Shown one piece after another: positions 24,923 through 34,017 of a stretch of DNA of 64,000 nucleotides; position 1 is the first letter of the stretch, and each line of letters begins with the position of its first letter. This stretch comes from Flagellimonas onchidii. Its GTDB lineage: Bacteria > Bacteroidota > Bacteroidia > Flavobacteriales > Flavobacteriaceae. Both the position numbers and the translations under genes were made by a program. Where the stretch lies: assembly GCF_004804315.1 (NCBI RefSeq), contig NZ_SRXX01000007.1:146270-210269 (forward strand), given 5' to 3'. The notes under the pieces were generated by a model that made no database searches, was not told the origin of the DNA, and saw only the letters and a program-made list of their open reading frames with translations.

Positions 24923-27733
24923 ATGAAAAAATATTTACAGTTTTTAATCTTATTTATTGTACCACTATCCTTTTTTGCTCAAACAGGGAACATTCAAGGA
25001 ACTATATCTGATGAAAATGGAATCTATGTTCCAGGAGCAAATGTTATGATTTCGGCATTGTCCAAAGGGGCAATTACAAATTTCGATGGAAGATTTACAT
25101 TGCTCAACATTCCGGAAGGAAATCATACGCTTAAAATATCATATTTGGGTTATGCCACAATTGAACAAAGTGTAGAGGTCATTGCCAATGAGACATCAGT
25201 GATTAATTTGACCATGAACCCGACCAACCTGGAACTACAAGAAGTTCAGGTTACGGCGTATGGATTAAGTGGACAAGCAAAAGCACTTAATACCCAAAAA
25301 ACCAATCAGAATATTACCAATGTAGTTTCAACTGATCAAATCGGAAAATTTCCCGATGCGAATATTGGGGATGCGGTAAAACGAATTCCGGGGATTACTA
25401 TGCAAGTAGACCAAGGAGAAGCAAGAAACGTAATTGTACGCGGCCTTGCACCACAATTAAATTCTGTAACCTTAAATGGCAGTCGGATTCCATCAGCAGA
25501 AGGAGACAATAGAAATATTCAGATGGATTTGATTCCTTCGGACATGATTCAGACCATAGAAGTGAACAAAGCCATTACCCCTGATATGGATGGAGATGCG
25601 CTTGGTGGCTCTGTAAATCTAATTACTCGTTCTTCACCGCAAAGCTTTCGCCTTTCGACCACCTTGGGGTCAGGTGTAAGTTTTATCAACGATGAGCCTA
25701 TTTACAACTTTGGATTTTTATTGGGAGACCGCACCAAGGATGGCAAATTTGGTTGGATGCTGGCAGCATCATATAATAATGTAGACTTCGGTTCTGATAA
25801 TGTGGAGGCCGAATGGGTAAACGAAGCTGAAAGCCCGTTGACGGAAGAAGATATTCAGGTAAATCCTTTTGTTGAGGAATCTGATATCCGAACCTACCTC
25901 GTGCAAAGAATTCGTAGAAGCTTTTCTGCCAACGTTGATTACGCTTTTGATGCGAACAATACCGTTTTCATTAAAACCATGTACAACTGGAGAGATGACC
26001 GTGAGAATCGGTTCCGTCTAAGATTTAGAAGTATTGAGCCTGTATTTGCCGATGGTACAGAGAATATAATCGGTTATGAAGGTGAAATCCGAAGACAGAC
26101 AAAAGGAGGTATTCCTGGGGGACGTATTAAGAACACTCGACTGGAGGATCAACGTATGCAAAACTATAGTGTTGGAGGAGATCATTTGTTTGGCAGCTTG
26201 AAAATGGATTGGATGGCGTCATATGCAAAAGCATCCGAAGAGCGTCCTAATGAGCGCTATGCCGAATACGAAATTGGAGATGCCATTGGAATCAATGCCA
26301 ATTTGGGAAATCCGAGATATCCCTCGTTCAGTCCAACCAATGCCTCAGATGCGACATTGTCCAACTTTGAATTGAAGGAATTCACCGAGGAAAATCAATT
26401 TACAGAAGAAGAAGATTTCAATGCATTTTTGAACTTCGAGCTGCCCGCAGATATGTTTGGAGCTGGAGATGGAACCATAAAGTTTGGAGGTAGGTTTAAA
26501 TCTAAAAACAAGGTAAGAAGCAATGATTTTATTGAAGCAGAACCTATTACCGGATTCGAAACTTTAGCCGATATTCAGACCAGGGATTACACAAAAAGTG
26601 ATTTCTTGGCAGGGAATCAATATGCGTCTGGAGAATTTGTTGATCCAGCATTTTTGGGAACACTTGACTTCTCAAATGCCGCAAGTTTTGACACAAGTTC
26701 TGTTGAGGATGAGTTTTTGGCAGGAAACTTTGATGTAGACGAAAAGGTCTATGCCGGTTACATTATGGCCAACCAAAAATTATCCGAAAAATTATCCATA
26801 CTTGCTGGAGTAAGAGTTGAAAATACAAAAATCAACAGTTTGGGTAACGAAGTAATCTTTGATAATGAAGGAGATTTTGCAAGTTTCAACCAAATCCGTG
26901 ACGAAAGCTCTTATACCAATGTGTTGCCCGGAGTTCATTTTAAGTACGACCCATCGAACAATACCGTTTTGCGTTTCGCTTGGACCAATACTATAGCCAG
27001 ACCCAACTATGTAGATTTGGTCCCTTTCAGAAATGTGATCAATGAGGATGAAGAGGTGGAAACTGGAAATGCCGAATTGGATCCTACTCGTTCCATGAAT
27101 TTTGATCTAGTGGCAGAACACTATTTTGAATCCGTTGGAATCATATCTGGAGGAGTATTTTACAAAGACATCAAAGATTTTATTTATACCTCCTTATCTG
27201 AAGATGCGACAACTGGATTTGATCTATTCCAGCCGCTAAATGGTGATAGCGCTTCAATTTTTGGTGCCGAGGTCGCTTTCCAAAGACAATTGGATTTCCT
27301 TCCAGGATTCGCGAAAAATCTCAGCATCTATCTAAATTACACCCTGCTTACCTCTTCTACAGATGGTATTCGTAACGGAGATGAAACTAGGGAAAACATA
27401 GATTTACCAGGGACAGCACCAAATATGTTCAATGGCTCTTTGGGCTATGCCGATAAAAAATTCAGTTTGAGGCTCTCGACCAATTTTTCAGATGCCTATA
27501 TAGATGAATTGGGAGGGAATGATTTTGAGGACAGATATTATGACAAGCAGTTTTTTGTGGATTTGAATGCCTCATTCACCATTAACAAAAATCTGCGCTT
27601 ATATGCAGATTTGAATAATGTAACCAACCAGCCATTGCGTTACTATCAAGGCATTTCAAATCGCACCCAACAGGTTGAATTCTATGAAAAAAGATTGACC
27701 TTTGGATTAAAGTATGATTTATTTAAAAAATAA
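24923..27733 (+). CDS. TonB-dependent receptor paired with phytase
   Basis: This is a 936-residue outer-membrane receptor. After the signal peptide (to FFAQ) come a carboxypeptidase-regulatory-like beta domain (about 22-105), a plug (about 125-255: TDQIGKFPDANIGDAVKRIPG, VIVRGLAPQLNSVTLNG) and a 22-strand-type barrel ending TFGLKYDLFKK. The CirA-like plug matches receptors found beside beta-propeller phytases. The phytase gene follows 63 bp downstream, past a hairpin. The likely cargo is phytate or its lower inositol-phosphate products, by analogy with known receptor-phytase clusters. Confidence 0.85.
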   Translation: MKKYLQFLILFIVPLSFFAQTGNIQGTISDENGIYVPGANVMISALSKGAITNFDGRFTLLNIPEGNHTLKISYLGYATIEQSVEVIANETSVINLTMNPTNLELQEVQVTAYGLSGQAKALNTQKTNQNITNVVSTDQIGKFPDANIGDAVKRIPGITMQVDQGEARNVIVRGLAPQLNSVTLNGSRIPSAEGDNRNIQMDLIPSDMIQTIEVNKAITPDMDGDALGGSVNLITRSSPQSFRLSTTLGSGVSFINDEPIYNFGFLLGDRTKDGKFGWMLAASYNNVDFGSDNVEAEWVNEAESPLTEEDIQVNPFVEESDIRTYLVQRIRRSFSANVDYAFDANNTVFIKTMYNWRDDRENRFRLRFRSIEPVFADGTENIIGYEGEIRRQTKGGIPGGRIKNTRLEDQRMQNYSVGGDHLFGSLKMDWMASYAKASEERPNERYAEYEIGDAIGINANLGNPRYPSFSPTNASDATLSNFELKEFTEENQFTEEEDFNAFLNFELPADMFGAGDGTIKFGGRFKSKNKVRSNDFIEAEPITGFETLADIQTRDYTKSDFLAGNQYASGEFVDPAFLGTLDFSNAASFDTSSVEDEFLAGNFDVDEKVYAGYIMANQKLSEKLSILAGVRVENTKINSLGNEVIFDNEGDFASFNQIRDESSYTNVLPGVHFKYDPSNNTVLRFAWTNTIARPNYVDLVPFRNVINEDEEVETGNAELDPTRSMNFDLVAEHYFESVGIISGGVFYKDIKDFIYTSLSEDATTGFDLFQPLNGDSASIFGAEVAFQRQLDFLPGFAKNLSIYLNYTLLTSSTDGIRNGDETRENIDLPGTAPNMFNGSLGYADKKFSLRLSTNFSDAYIDELGGNDFEDRYYDKQFFVDLNASFTINKNLRLYADLNNVTNQPLRYYQGISNRTQQVEFYEKRLTFGLKYDLFKK

Positions 27734-27755
27734 GAACCATTAACCTACAGTCTTT

Positions 27756-27778
27756 AAAGCTGCCTTAGGGCAGCTTTT
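27756..27778 (+). terminator. Hairpin between receptor and phytase genes
   Basis: AAAGCTGCC (27756-27764), loop TTAG, GGCAGCTTTT (27769-27778). The T-tract is only four bases, so partial read-through into phytase is plausible and would set a receptor-to-phytase ratio. Confidence 0.7.
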
Positions 27779-27796
27779 GTCGTAAAACAACATAGA

Positions 27797-28828
27797 ATGA
27801 TAAATATCAGAACCATATTGCTTTTATCTGTTGTAGGATTCATTTCCTGTAACAACAAAAGTACCTTGACACCCATCCAACCCGATGTTATAACAGAAAC
27901 CACAATAAATGATACCGATGACCCGGCCATTTGGGTCAATCCCGATGACGCCTCGCAAAGTATCGTTTTTGGTACGGATAAAGAAACCAATGGAGCCATT
28001 TACGCATTTGATCTAGAGGGAAAGATCATAGAGGAAAAAACCATTAAAAATGTACAGCGACCCAATAATGTTGATGTAGAATACGGCTTTCAATTGAACG
28101 ATTCTACTTCTGTTGATATCCTTGCTTTCACCGAAAGAGAAAAGCAACAGATACGAGTGTTTTCGGTTCCGAACATGGAACCCTTGGATGATGGAGGTTT
28201 CCCTGTTTTTGAAGATGAGACTAATTTGGAGCAAAGATTACCCATGGGAATAAGCCTGTATAAATCCCCAAAAGATTCATCTGTTTATGTTATTGTGGGG
28301 AGAAAAACCGGGCCAAGTGATGGTTACCTCTATCAATACAAATTGGTTTCAGATAGTTTAGGAGTAAAAGCAGATATTGTTCGCAAGTTTGGAAAATTTA
28401 GTGGTCAAAAGGAAATAGAGGCCATTGCTGTGGATGACGAAAATGGGTGGATTTATTATTCTGATGAAGGGGTGTGCATAAGAAAGTATTATGCAGAACC
28501 TTCTAAGGGGAATGAAGAGATTTCCTGTTTTGGCGGAGAGCACTTTTTAGCGGATATAGAAGGCATTGCCATTGCCAATTTTCCTAACGGGGAAGGATTC
28601 ATTATAGTTTCAGACCAGCAAAAAGGGCAGTTCAATATTTTCTCTCGGAAGGATAACTCATTCATAAAAGCGGTAAACCTGACCACCTTGGAAACAGATG
28701 GTTGTGATGTAGTGACTGTTCCATTGAATGAAACTTTTTCCAATGGACTTTTTGTTGCCATGAATGATGAAAAGAACTTCTTTTTCTATGACTTGGGAAA
28801 AGTTCTTAGTGGGCCTGCAGAAAACTAA
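27797..28828 (+). CDS. Beta-propeller phytase (3-phytase), lipoprotein
   Basis: This is a 343-residue calcium-dependent phytase that removes phosphate from inositol hexaphosphate. A lipobox ends FISC (Cys18), so the enzyme is probably membrane-anchored. Family motifs are DTDDPAIWVNPDDAS near residue 40, NNVDVEYGF, EIEAIAVDDENGWIYYSDE and DIEGIAIANFPNGEGF, which carry the calcium ligands and blade repeats. It follows a TonB receptor as in known phytate-use loci. Its stop overlaps the convergent aldolase-like gene by 4 bp. Confidence 0.92.
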   Translation: MINIRTILLLSVVGFISCNNKSTLTPIQPDVITETTINDTDDPAIWVNPDDASQSIVFGTDKETNGAIYAFDLEGKIIEEKTIKNVQRPNNVDVEYGFQLNDSTSVDILAFTEREKQQIRVFSVPNMEPLDDGGFPVFEDETNLEQRLPMGISLYKSPKDSSVYVIVGRKTGPSDGYLYQYKLVSDSLGVKADIVRKFGKFSGQKEIEAIAVDDENGWIYYSDEGVCIRKYYAEPSKGNEEISCFGGEHFLADIEGIAIANFPNGEGFIIVSDQQKGQFNIFSRKDNSFIKAVNLTTLETDGCDVVTVPLNETFSNGLFVAMNDEKNFFFYDLGKVLSGPAEN

Positions 28829-29937
28829 AACCTAAGCTTTCGTTTTCGGGCAGTGATTTCCCAGGAATCTATTTTTCGCCCATTTTCGATAACGGATATT
28901 TGGTCATGTAAGTTAATGGTCGGACAAATATGATAGGGGACACCGTAAAGGATGTCTCCTATCTTCATTTCTTCCCAATTGGATACTTTGAGCACGCCAT
29001 GTTCCTCACTTTGTGAAAAGAGTTCATAGTTATCAATATTTAAAAACTTAACCCTTTTGTCTATAGGGTTTTCAGAAGCCACGGATTTATGCCCTAAATC
29101 TAGAGTCACAATTCCTTCCGTAGGTTTTGAGATAATTCGGGTAACCAACAAAGCAGCATACTTAAAGTTTTGTTCCGTCAACTTCTCACTATACCCCCAA
29201 TCCCATAAAATACAAGTTCCAGGACTGGTAATTCTCGATTCTTGTAAAAGATGTGAAGTAAAGGAAGGTGTCCCCCCACAAACCAGTTCAATATTGGGGT
29301 AAATTTTTTGCAAGGCCTCAAAATAGACAGTCACATCTTCAAATCCAGATTCAATCTTTTTATTTCGAACCAAAAAGTCGGCATCCCTTAAATGGCCATC
29401 ATAAATATGGAGGCCCCTAAATTCAAGATTTTTACAATCCCTAATAACCGAAAGAAGTGAATCAAGTGCTGGTCCAATTTTTATTCCTGAACGGTTCATC
29501 CCATTGTTGATGTCAATATAAATATTGACTTTGGAATCTCTTTCAAGTGCTTTTTTATTGAAAATACGCGCCGTATCCACCGCATCGATAATAGTAGAGA
29601 AATGGGTAGATGGGAAATGTTCGATTAAATTGAGAAAACGATCAATTTTGGGTCCGACCAATTGATGTGCTATCAAAACAGAATGCGCTCCTGCTTCAGC
29701 AGCAATTTCCGCTTCTGCTATGGTCGAAGCCTTAAAATTGGCAATGCCAGAGACCAATAGTAGCTTTAAGACCTCGGGCATTTTGTTTGTTTTAATGTGT
29801 GGCATCAACCTATCAATGTTGCCATTGACCAAGGTCGCCATCTCATTAATATTGAACTTTAAATGTTCTTTGTAAAGCACCACGGAGGGTGAATCTACTG
29901 TGTTAATATTTTCAATTTCGAACCAACTGTCTTTCAT
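28825..29937 (-). CDS. D-threonine aldolase/alanine-racemase-fold PLP enzyme
   Basis: This is a 370-residue fold-type III PLP enzyme. The Schiff-base lysine is K49 in MPHIKTNKM. The barrel continues with HSVLIAHQLVG, NRSGIKIG and GGTPSFTSH. The C-terminal domain carries the metal-ligand motif PYHICPTINLHD (His and Cys), as in D-threonine aldolases and D-serine dehydratases. It would cleave or dehydrate a D-beta-hydroxy amino acid; the exact substrate is unknown. It is preceded on the same strand by the DinB-like gene. Confidence 0.82.
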   Translation of the reverse strand: MKDSWFEIENINTVDSPSVVLYKEHLKFNINEMATLVNGNIDRLMPHIKTNKMPEVLKLLLVSGIANFKASTIAEAEIAAEAGAHSVLIAHQLVGPKIDRFLNLIEHFPSTHFSTIIDAVDTARIFNKKALERDSKVNIYIDINNGMNRSGIKIGPALDSLLSVIRDCKNLEFRGLHIYDGHLRDADFLVRNKKIESGFEDVTVYFEALQKIYPNIELVCGGTPSFTSHLLQESRITSPGTCILWDWGYSEKLTEQNFKYAALLVTRIISKPTEGIVTLDLGHKSVASENPIDKRVKFLNIDNYELFSQSEEHGVLKVSNWEEMKIGDILYGVPYHICPTINLHDQISVIENGRKIDSWEITARKRKLRF

Positions 29938-29956
29938 ATTCCGCTCTGGTCTCAGA

Positions 29957-30490
29957 TTATTTTTTTACGATGTCCCGAACAATTTTTAGATGATGGCGGG
30001 TGTGTATTTTTAAGAACCTAATGCTCTTTTTTTTATCTAGCACACTAAAATAAGGATGTTCAAAGTGAACATTTGCCTCTAAACCTTGAAGAACTTTTAA
30101 ATTTTCCTTGGCCATTTCGATTTGCCGATGCAGATCTTCGGTTAGAATCACATCTGGTGGGCGTACCACTTTCGGAGATTTGGCAACTCCTCTTGGAAAA
30201 TCTCCCCATGCATAGATTAAAGTTCTCGTAAGGTTAAAGTTCGATTTGTATTCGTCAGGATTGGATGCTTCCAAAGATTTGCATATCACATTGATGGTCT
30301 TGAGCATATGGTCCAAATGCCAGGCCACATCGACCTTGGATACTTTGGGATTTAAAGCATCTCTTTGCAATATGTAATTTTCTGTTTCTGAAAACTCATC
30401 GTTTAAAAGAGATTTATAGCACGAAGGGTTTTTTGCCAATGGTTGATTTTTAAAATGATTTCTAAAGCTAGTAAAATTTAATGCTTTCAT
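29957..30490 (-). CDS. DUF1569/DinB-like putative metal-binding protein
   Basis: This is a 177-residue helical protein with the three spaced histidine sites of DinB-like four-helix bundles: AWHLDHML near residue 57, and the C-terminal THHHL-like cluster KIHTRHHLKIV. The pattern agrees with DUF1569. Relatives include metal-dependent thiol transferases, but substrate and function are not known. The ahcY terminator overlaps its immediate upstream region, so its promoter must lie within or before that hairpin, or expression depends on ahcY read-through. Confidence 0.7.
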   Translation of the reverse strand: MKALNFTSFRNHFKNQPLAKNPSCYKSLLNDEFSETENYILQRDALNPKVSKVDVAWHLDHMLKTINVICKSLEASNPDEYKSNFNLTRTLIYAWGDFPRGVAKSPKVVRPPDVILTEDLHRQIEMAKENLKVLQGLEANVHFEHPYFSVLDKKKSIRFLKIHTRHHLKIVRDIVKK

Positions 30491-30525
30491 AAAAAAAGAA
30501 AAACCCCCGCAAAATCTTGCGAGGG
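30491..30525 (-). terminator. Terminator of ahcY
   Basis: On the minus strand CCCTCGCAA (30525 side) pairs with TTGCGGGGG around a short loop, followed by a T-rich tract of more than ten bases ending at the start of the DinB-like gene. Confidence 0.8.
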
Positions 30526-30550
30526 TAGGGTGTGATTGTTTGGATAAAAT

Positions 30551-31867
30551 CTAATACCTATAATACTCAGGCTTGTAGGGGCCTTCTACTTTTACACCAA
30601 TATAATCGGCCTGATCTTTTTTAAGCTCAGTAAGTTCTGCGCCCAAACGTGCCAAGTGAAGTTTTGCTACTTTTTCGTCTAAATGCTTTGGAAGCATATA
30701 AACTTCATTTTCATACTTGTCACTATGGTTCCAAAGCTCAATCTGGGCCAAAGTTTGGTTGGTAAACGAATTGCTCATCACAAAACTTGGATGCCCTGTA
30801 GCACAACCAAGGTTTACCAATCGACCTTCGGCAAGAACAATAACATCTTTCCCTTCAATGGTATATTTATCTACTTGGGGTTTGATTTCATCTTTGGTAT
30901 TGCCATAAGCGCTGTTCAACCAAGCCATGTCAATTTCATTGTCAAAGTGTCCAATGTTACAAACAATAGCTTTGTCTTTTAACCCTCGGAAATGTTTTTC
31001 ACGAATAATGTCTTTGTTGCCAGTAGTGGTGATGACCACATCGGCCTTACCTACAACGGTTTCCAATTTTTTTACTTCATACCCATCCATGCAAGCTTGT
31101 AATGCACAAATAGGGTCGATTTCGGTAACCGTCACTATAGCTCCAGCTCCTCTAAAAGATGCTGCAGTTCCTTTACCTACGTCTCCATATCCAGCAACAA
31201 CTACTTGTTTTCCTGCCAACATGGTATCAGTTGCTCTTCGGATGGCATCAACCGCACTTTCCCGACAGCCATATTTGTTATCAAATTTAGATTTGGTAAC
31301 AGAATCGTTAACATTTATAGCGGGCATTGGTAGTGTTCCGTTTTTTACTCTGTCATATAAACGGTGTACTCCAGTGGTAGTTTCCTCAGAAAGCCCTTTG
31401 ATTCCTGCTGCCAACTCTGGGTATTGATCTAGAACCATGTTAGTAAGATCACCTCCATCATCCAAAATCATATTCAGCGGTTGTCTATCCTCACCAAAGA
31501 ACAAAGTTTGCTCAATACACCAGTCAAATTCTTCTTCGGTCATCCCTTTCCAAGCATAAACCGGAATTCCTGCAGCGGCTATAGCGGCGGCGGCATGGTC
31601 TTGGGTTGAGAATATATTACAAGAGCTCCAAGTAACATCGGCTCCTAACTCGACCAAGGTCTCAATTAAAACAGCGGTTTGGATGGTCATATGCAAACAT
31701 CCTGCTATCCTTGCTCCTTTCAAGGGCTGTTCGTTCTTATATTCTTCACGCAATGCCATTAAACCGGGCATCTCAGCTTCGGCAAGTTCAATTTCTTTTC
31801 GCCCCCAATCGGCAAGTGTAATATCCTTTACTTTATTAGGAACATATGGAATTGTCTTTGTGCTCAT
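30551..31867 (-). CDS. ahcY: Adenosylhomocysteinase (SAH hydrolase)
   Basis: AhcY hydrolyses S-adenosylhomocysteine to adenosine and homocysteine, relieving inhibition of methyltransferases. The 438-residue protein shows [24 protein letters not shown], the NAD-binding [14 protein letters not shown] and the C-terminal KPEYYRY, all diagnostic of the family. It has its own promoter box TATCTTTG and a strong terminator. The divergent phosphopantetheinyl transferase starts 65 bp away. Confidence 0.96.
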   Translation of the reverse strand: MSTKTIPYVPNKVKDITLADWGRKEIELAEAEMPGLMALREEYKNEQPLKGARIAGCLHMTIQTAVLIETLVELGADVTWSSCNIFSTQDHAAAAIAAAGIPVYAWKGMTEEEFDWCIEQTLFFGEDRQPLNMILDDGGDLTNMVLDQYPELAAGIKGLSEETTTGVHRLYDRVKNGTLPMPAINVNDSVTKSKFDNKYGCRESAVDAIRRATDTMLAGKQVVVAGYGDVGKGTAASFRGAGAIVTVTEIDPICALQACMDGYEVKKLETVVGKADVVITTTGNKDIIREKHFRGLKDKAIVCNIGHFDNEIDMAWLNSAYGNTKDEIKPQVDKYTIEGKDVIVLAEGRLVNLGCATGHPSFVMSNSFTNQTLAQIELWNHSDKYENEVYMLPKHLDEKVAKLHLARLGAELTELKKDQADYIGVKVEGPYKPEYYRY

Positions 31868-31901
31868 ACTTAACTTTTTGTAGCTTAGCTATTATCGGAT
31901 G

Positions 31902-31909
31902 CAAAGATA
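31902..31909 (-). promoter_or_regulatory. -7 box of ahcY
   Basis: On the minus strand TATCTTTG (31909 to 31902) fits TAnnTTTG, leaving a leader of about 30 bases to the ahcY ATG. The leader is too short for a SAH or SAM riboswitch. Confidence 0.6.
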
Positions 31910-31931
31910 CGAAATCACTTAACTCTTAGTC

Positions 31932-32573
31932 GTGCCTATTTACAAAACCATAACAATTTCACCAACCACTTCGGTATATATTTGGAAGGTTACCGAGCAG
32001 GAAAATGAACTGTCCAAAGGCATAGAGCTAACACCCCATTGCCAAGGTCGAATGGAAGGCATGAAATCGGAAATGCACCGCAGGGCATTTTTAAGTATCA
32101 GGCATTTAATGGACCAGGCGGGGTACAAGGACCATGATTTGTATTATGACGATTTTGGCAAACCTCATCTTAAAGACGGCAAGTACATCTCCATAACCCA
32201 TTCTCGTAATTTTACAGGAATTATCATAAGTGAATCCGATGAAGTGGGCATTGATATTGAGATGCAGCGTGATAAAATTCTAAGGATTGCCAACAAATTC
32301 ACTCCCTTGCGAGAATACAGAACTTTGGCAAATACAGAAGCGATTATACGAAAGTTAACCATTGTTTGGGGAGCAAAAGAATCTTTGTACAAGATTTATG
32401 CGCAGCAAGGCCTCAGTTTTTTAAAACATATCGATGTCATGGATTTTGCCTTTGACGATAGAAGAACGGTGGCTCAAATTCTATATAAAGGCAAAAAATC
32501 ACATTATGAGGTGGAATTTTTAGAATTCGAAGGGTTTACCTGCGTTTATGCGCTTCGAATGATGGGGGGTTGA
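31932..32573 (+). CDS. 4'-phosphopantetheinyl transferase superfamily protein
   Basis: This 213-residue Sfp-type transferase moves phosphopantetheine from CoA onto carrier proteins. The magnesium-binding and catalytic pattern is visible as VGIDIEMQRDKI (D and E) and the downstream WGAKESLYKIYAQQG. It begins at a GTG (VPIYKTITIS); no ATG suits the family N-terminus. It is divergent from ahcY. Which carrier protein it serves (ACP or another) cannot be said. Confidence 0.87.
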   Translation: MPIYKTITISPTTSVYIWKVTEQENELSKGIELTPHCQGRMEGMKSEMHRRAFLSIRHLMDQAGYKDHDLYYDDFGKPHLKDGKYISITHSRNFTGIIISESDEVGIDIEMQRDKILRIANKFTPLREYRTLANTEAIIRKLTIVWGAKESLYKIYAQQGLSFLKHIDVMDFAFDDRRTVAQILYKGKKSHYEVEFLEFEGFTCVYALRMMGG

Positions 32574-32595
32574 AGCTTCTTTTTAGTAGCTTTGC
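32570..32595 (+). promoter_or_regulatory. Promoter of the thiamine-type salvage operon
   Basis: TTG (32570-32572), a 15-base gap, then TAGCTTTG (32588-32595), a match to TAnnTTTG. The spacing is a little short. The leader to the ATG at 32617 is only about 20 bases, so there is no room for a riboswitch on this operon. Confidence 0.5.
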
Positions 32596-32616
32596 GCTCA
32601 AAATCTTACACAATTC

Positions 32617-32877
32617 ATGAATATATCCGTAGAGCTTACCCTGACCCCGCTTCAAGATAATTTTGAACCACCAATTATTGATTTCATTAAAAAATTAAGG
32701 GCATCTGGGCTTACCATTTTGGAAAATCCGTTGAGCACACAGGTATACGGAGCTTATGATGAGGTAATGGAGCTGTTGCACTCCGAAATAAAGGAAACTT
32801 TTTCAAACTTAGACCATGTGGTATTGACGATGAAGATGGTTAAATCGGACCGAAGCGGGTATGAGCCACATTTTTGA
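32617..32877 (+). CDS. MTH1187/YkoF-type thiamine-binding-like small protein
   Basis: This 86-residue ferredoxin-like protein starts MNISVELTLTPLQDNFEPPI and carries LTILENPLSTQVYGAYDEVM, features of the MTH1187/YkoF thiamine-binding family. It overlaps the pnuC-type gene by 17 bp. With the transporter and kinase downstream it probably senses or buffers a vitamin precursor in the cytoplasm. Ligand identity is inferred from family and from the nearby TPP riboswitch. Confidence 0.75.
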   Translation: MNISVELTLTPLQDNFEPPIIDFIKKLRASGLTILENPLSTQVYGAYDEVMELLHSEIKETFSNLDHVVLTMKMVKSDRSGYEPHF

Positions 32878-33499
32878 TTGGATTTTTTCGCAATACGAAG
32901 GAGTTCCCACGCATATTGTAGTATTGGAACTTATAAGTGTGGTTTTTGCATTACTTAGTGTGTGGTATTCCAAAAGAGAAAATATCTTGGTATACCCAAC
33001 TGGAATCATTGCCACCGGTATCGCCACTTATATTCTGCTGTTTTGGGGGCTTTTGGGTGATACCCTTATCAATGCGTATTATTTTGTTATGAGCATTGTA
33101 GGGTGGTATTTGTGGACCCGAAAAGTGGATGAGACTCATTTTGTTCCCATTACAAAAACCACAACTAATGAAAAAAAATGGTCTGTCATTCTTTTCATAG
33201 GAACCATTGTGTTTGTTAGTGTTATCTACCTTATTGCTGATAAGTTCAATGTATGGACAGCCTATGTTGATACGATTACAACTGCCATCTTTTTTGTGGG
33301 AATGTGGTTGATGGCAAAGAAAAAACTGGAGAACTGGACATACTGGATTATAGGCAATATTATAACAGTACCGTTATATTGGTACAAAGGGCTTATTTTT
33401 AGCTCTCTACTATACTTTTTGTTAACTATCATTGCCATTTATGGTTACAAAGCATGGAAGAAAAACTTAGGCAAGAGCCCTCAAACCTTATTAAAGTAG
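32861..33499 (+). CDS. PnuC-family vitamin transporter (possible PnuT, thiamine)
   Basis: This 212-residue membrane protein has about seven hydrophobic segments and the PnuC signature region NAYYFVMSIVGWYLWTRK with a downstream tryptophan-rich stretch (NWTYWIIGNIITVPLYWYKG). PnuC proteins facilitate diffusion of nicotinamide riboside, thiamine (PnuT) or riboflavin (PnuX), trapped by phosphorylation. A YkoF-like protein upstream, an overlapping kinase and a nearby TPP riboswitch favour thiamine. A nicotinamide riboside role is the main alternative. Confidence 0.85.
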   Translation: MSHIFDWIFSQYEGVPTHIVVLELISVVFALLSVWYSKRENILVYPTGIIATGIATYILLFWGLLGDTLINAYYFVMSIVGWYLWTRKVDETHFVPITKTTTNEKKWSVILFIGTIVFVSVIYLIADKFNVWTAYVDTITTAIFFVGMWLMAKKKLENWTYWIIGNIITVPLYWYKGLIFSSLLYFLLTIIAIYGYKAWKKNLGKSPQTLLK

Positions 33500-34017
33500 T
33501 CCTTTTTGGGCCAGAATCTACAGGGAAGACCACACTTTCCCAACAATTAGCTAGGCATTATAATACCGTGTGGGTTCCAGAATATGCGCGCGAATATTTA
33601 CAGAACAAATGGAATAACGAGCGCAAAACCTGCGAGCCCCATGATTTGTTGCCAATAGCTGAAGGGCAGATGCGTTTGGAAAATGAACTTTCCAAGAAAA
33701 CCACAGATTTGCTGATTTGTGACACCGACTTGTTAGAAACCAAAGTATACTCCGAGGCATATTATATAGGGCATTGCGATCCGGTTTTAGAAAAATACGC
33801 CCTCCAAAACAAGTATGCCCTATACTTTTTAACCTATATAGATACTCCTTGGGAACCAGATGACTTGAGGGACAAACCCAATGAAAGAGAAGAAATGTTT
33901 AAGTGTTTTCATGAAACCTTAGAAAAATATGATAGGAATTTCGTTATCTTGAAAGGAGATAAGAAAACAAGACTTCAAACTGCAATTAACCATATCGATA
34001 AACTTCTTCAAACATGA
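33454..34017 (+). CDS. NadR-like AAA ATPase/kinase (vitamin salvage kinase)
   Basis: This 187-residue P-loop protein has Walker A GPESTGKTTLSQQLA, then VPEYAREYL, TDLLICDTDLLETKVY (Walker B) and the lid region WEPDDLRDKPNEREEM, all matching the ribosylnicotinamide kinase domain of NadR. It overlaps the PnuC gene by 46 bp, which points to tight co-expression of transporter and trapping kinase. The substrate could be nicotinamide riboside or thiamine. No nucleotidylyltransferase domain is fused. Confidence 0.85.
   Translation: MEEKLRQEPSNLIKVVLFGPESTGKTTLSQQLARHYNTVWVPEYAREYLQNKWNNERKTCEPHDLLPIAEGQMRLENELSKKTTDLLICDTDLLETKVYSEAYYIGHCDPVLEKYALQNKYALYFLTYIDTPWEPDDLRDKPNEREEMFKCFHETLEKYDRNFVILKGDKKTRLQTAINHIDKLLQT

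Noticed and set aside
31868..31931. SAM/SAH riboswitch upstream of ahcY
   Set aside because: The gap to the promoter is only about 30 bases and holds no conserved riboswitch core.
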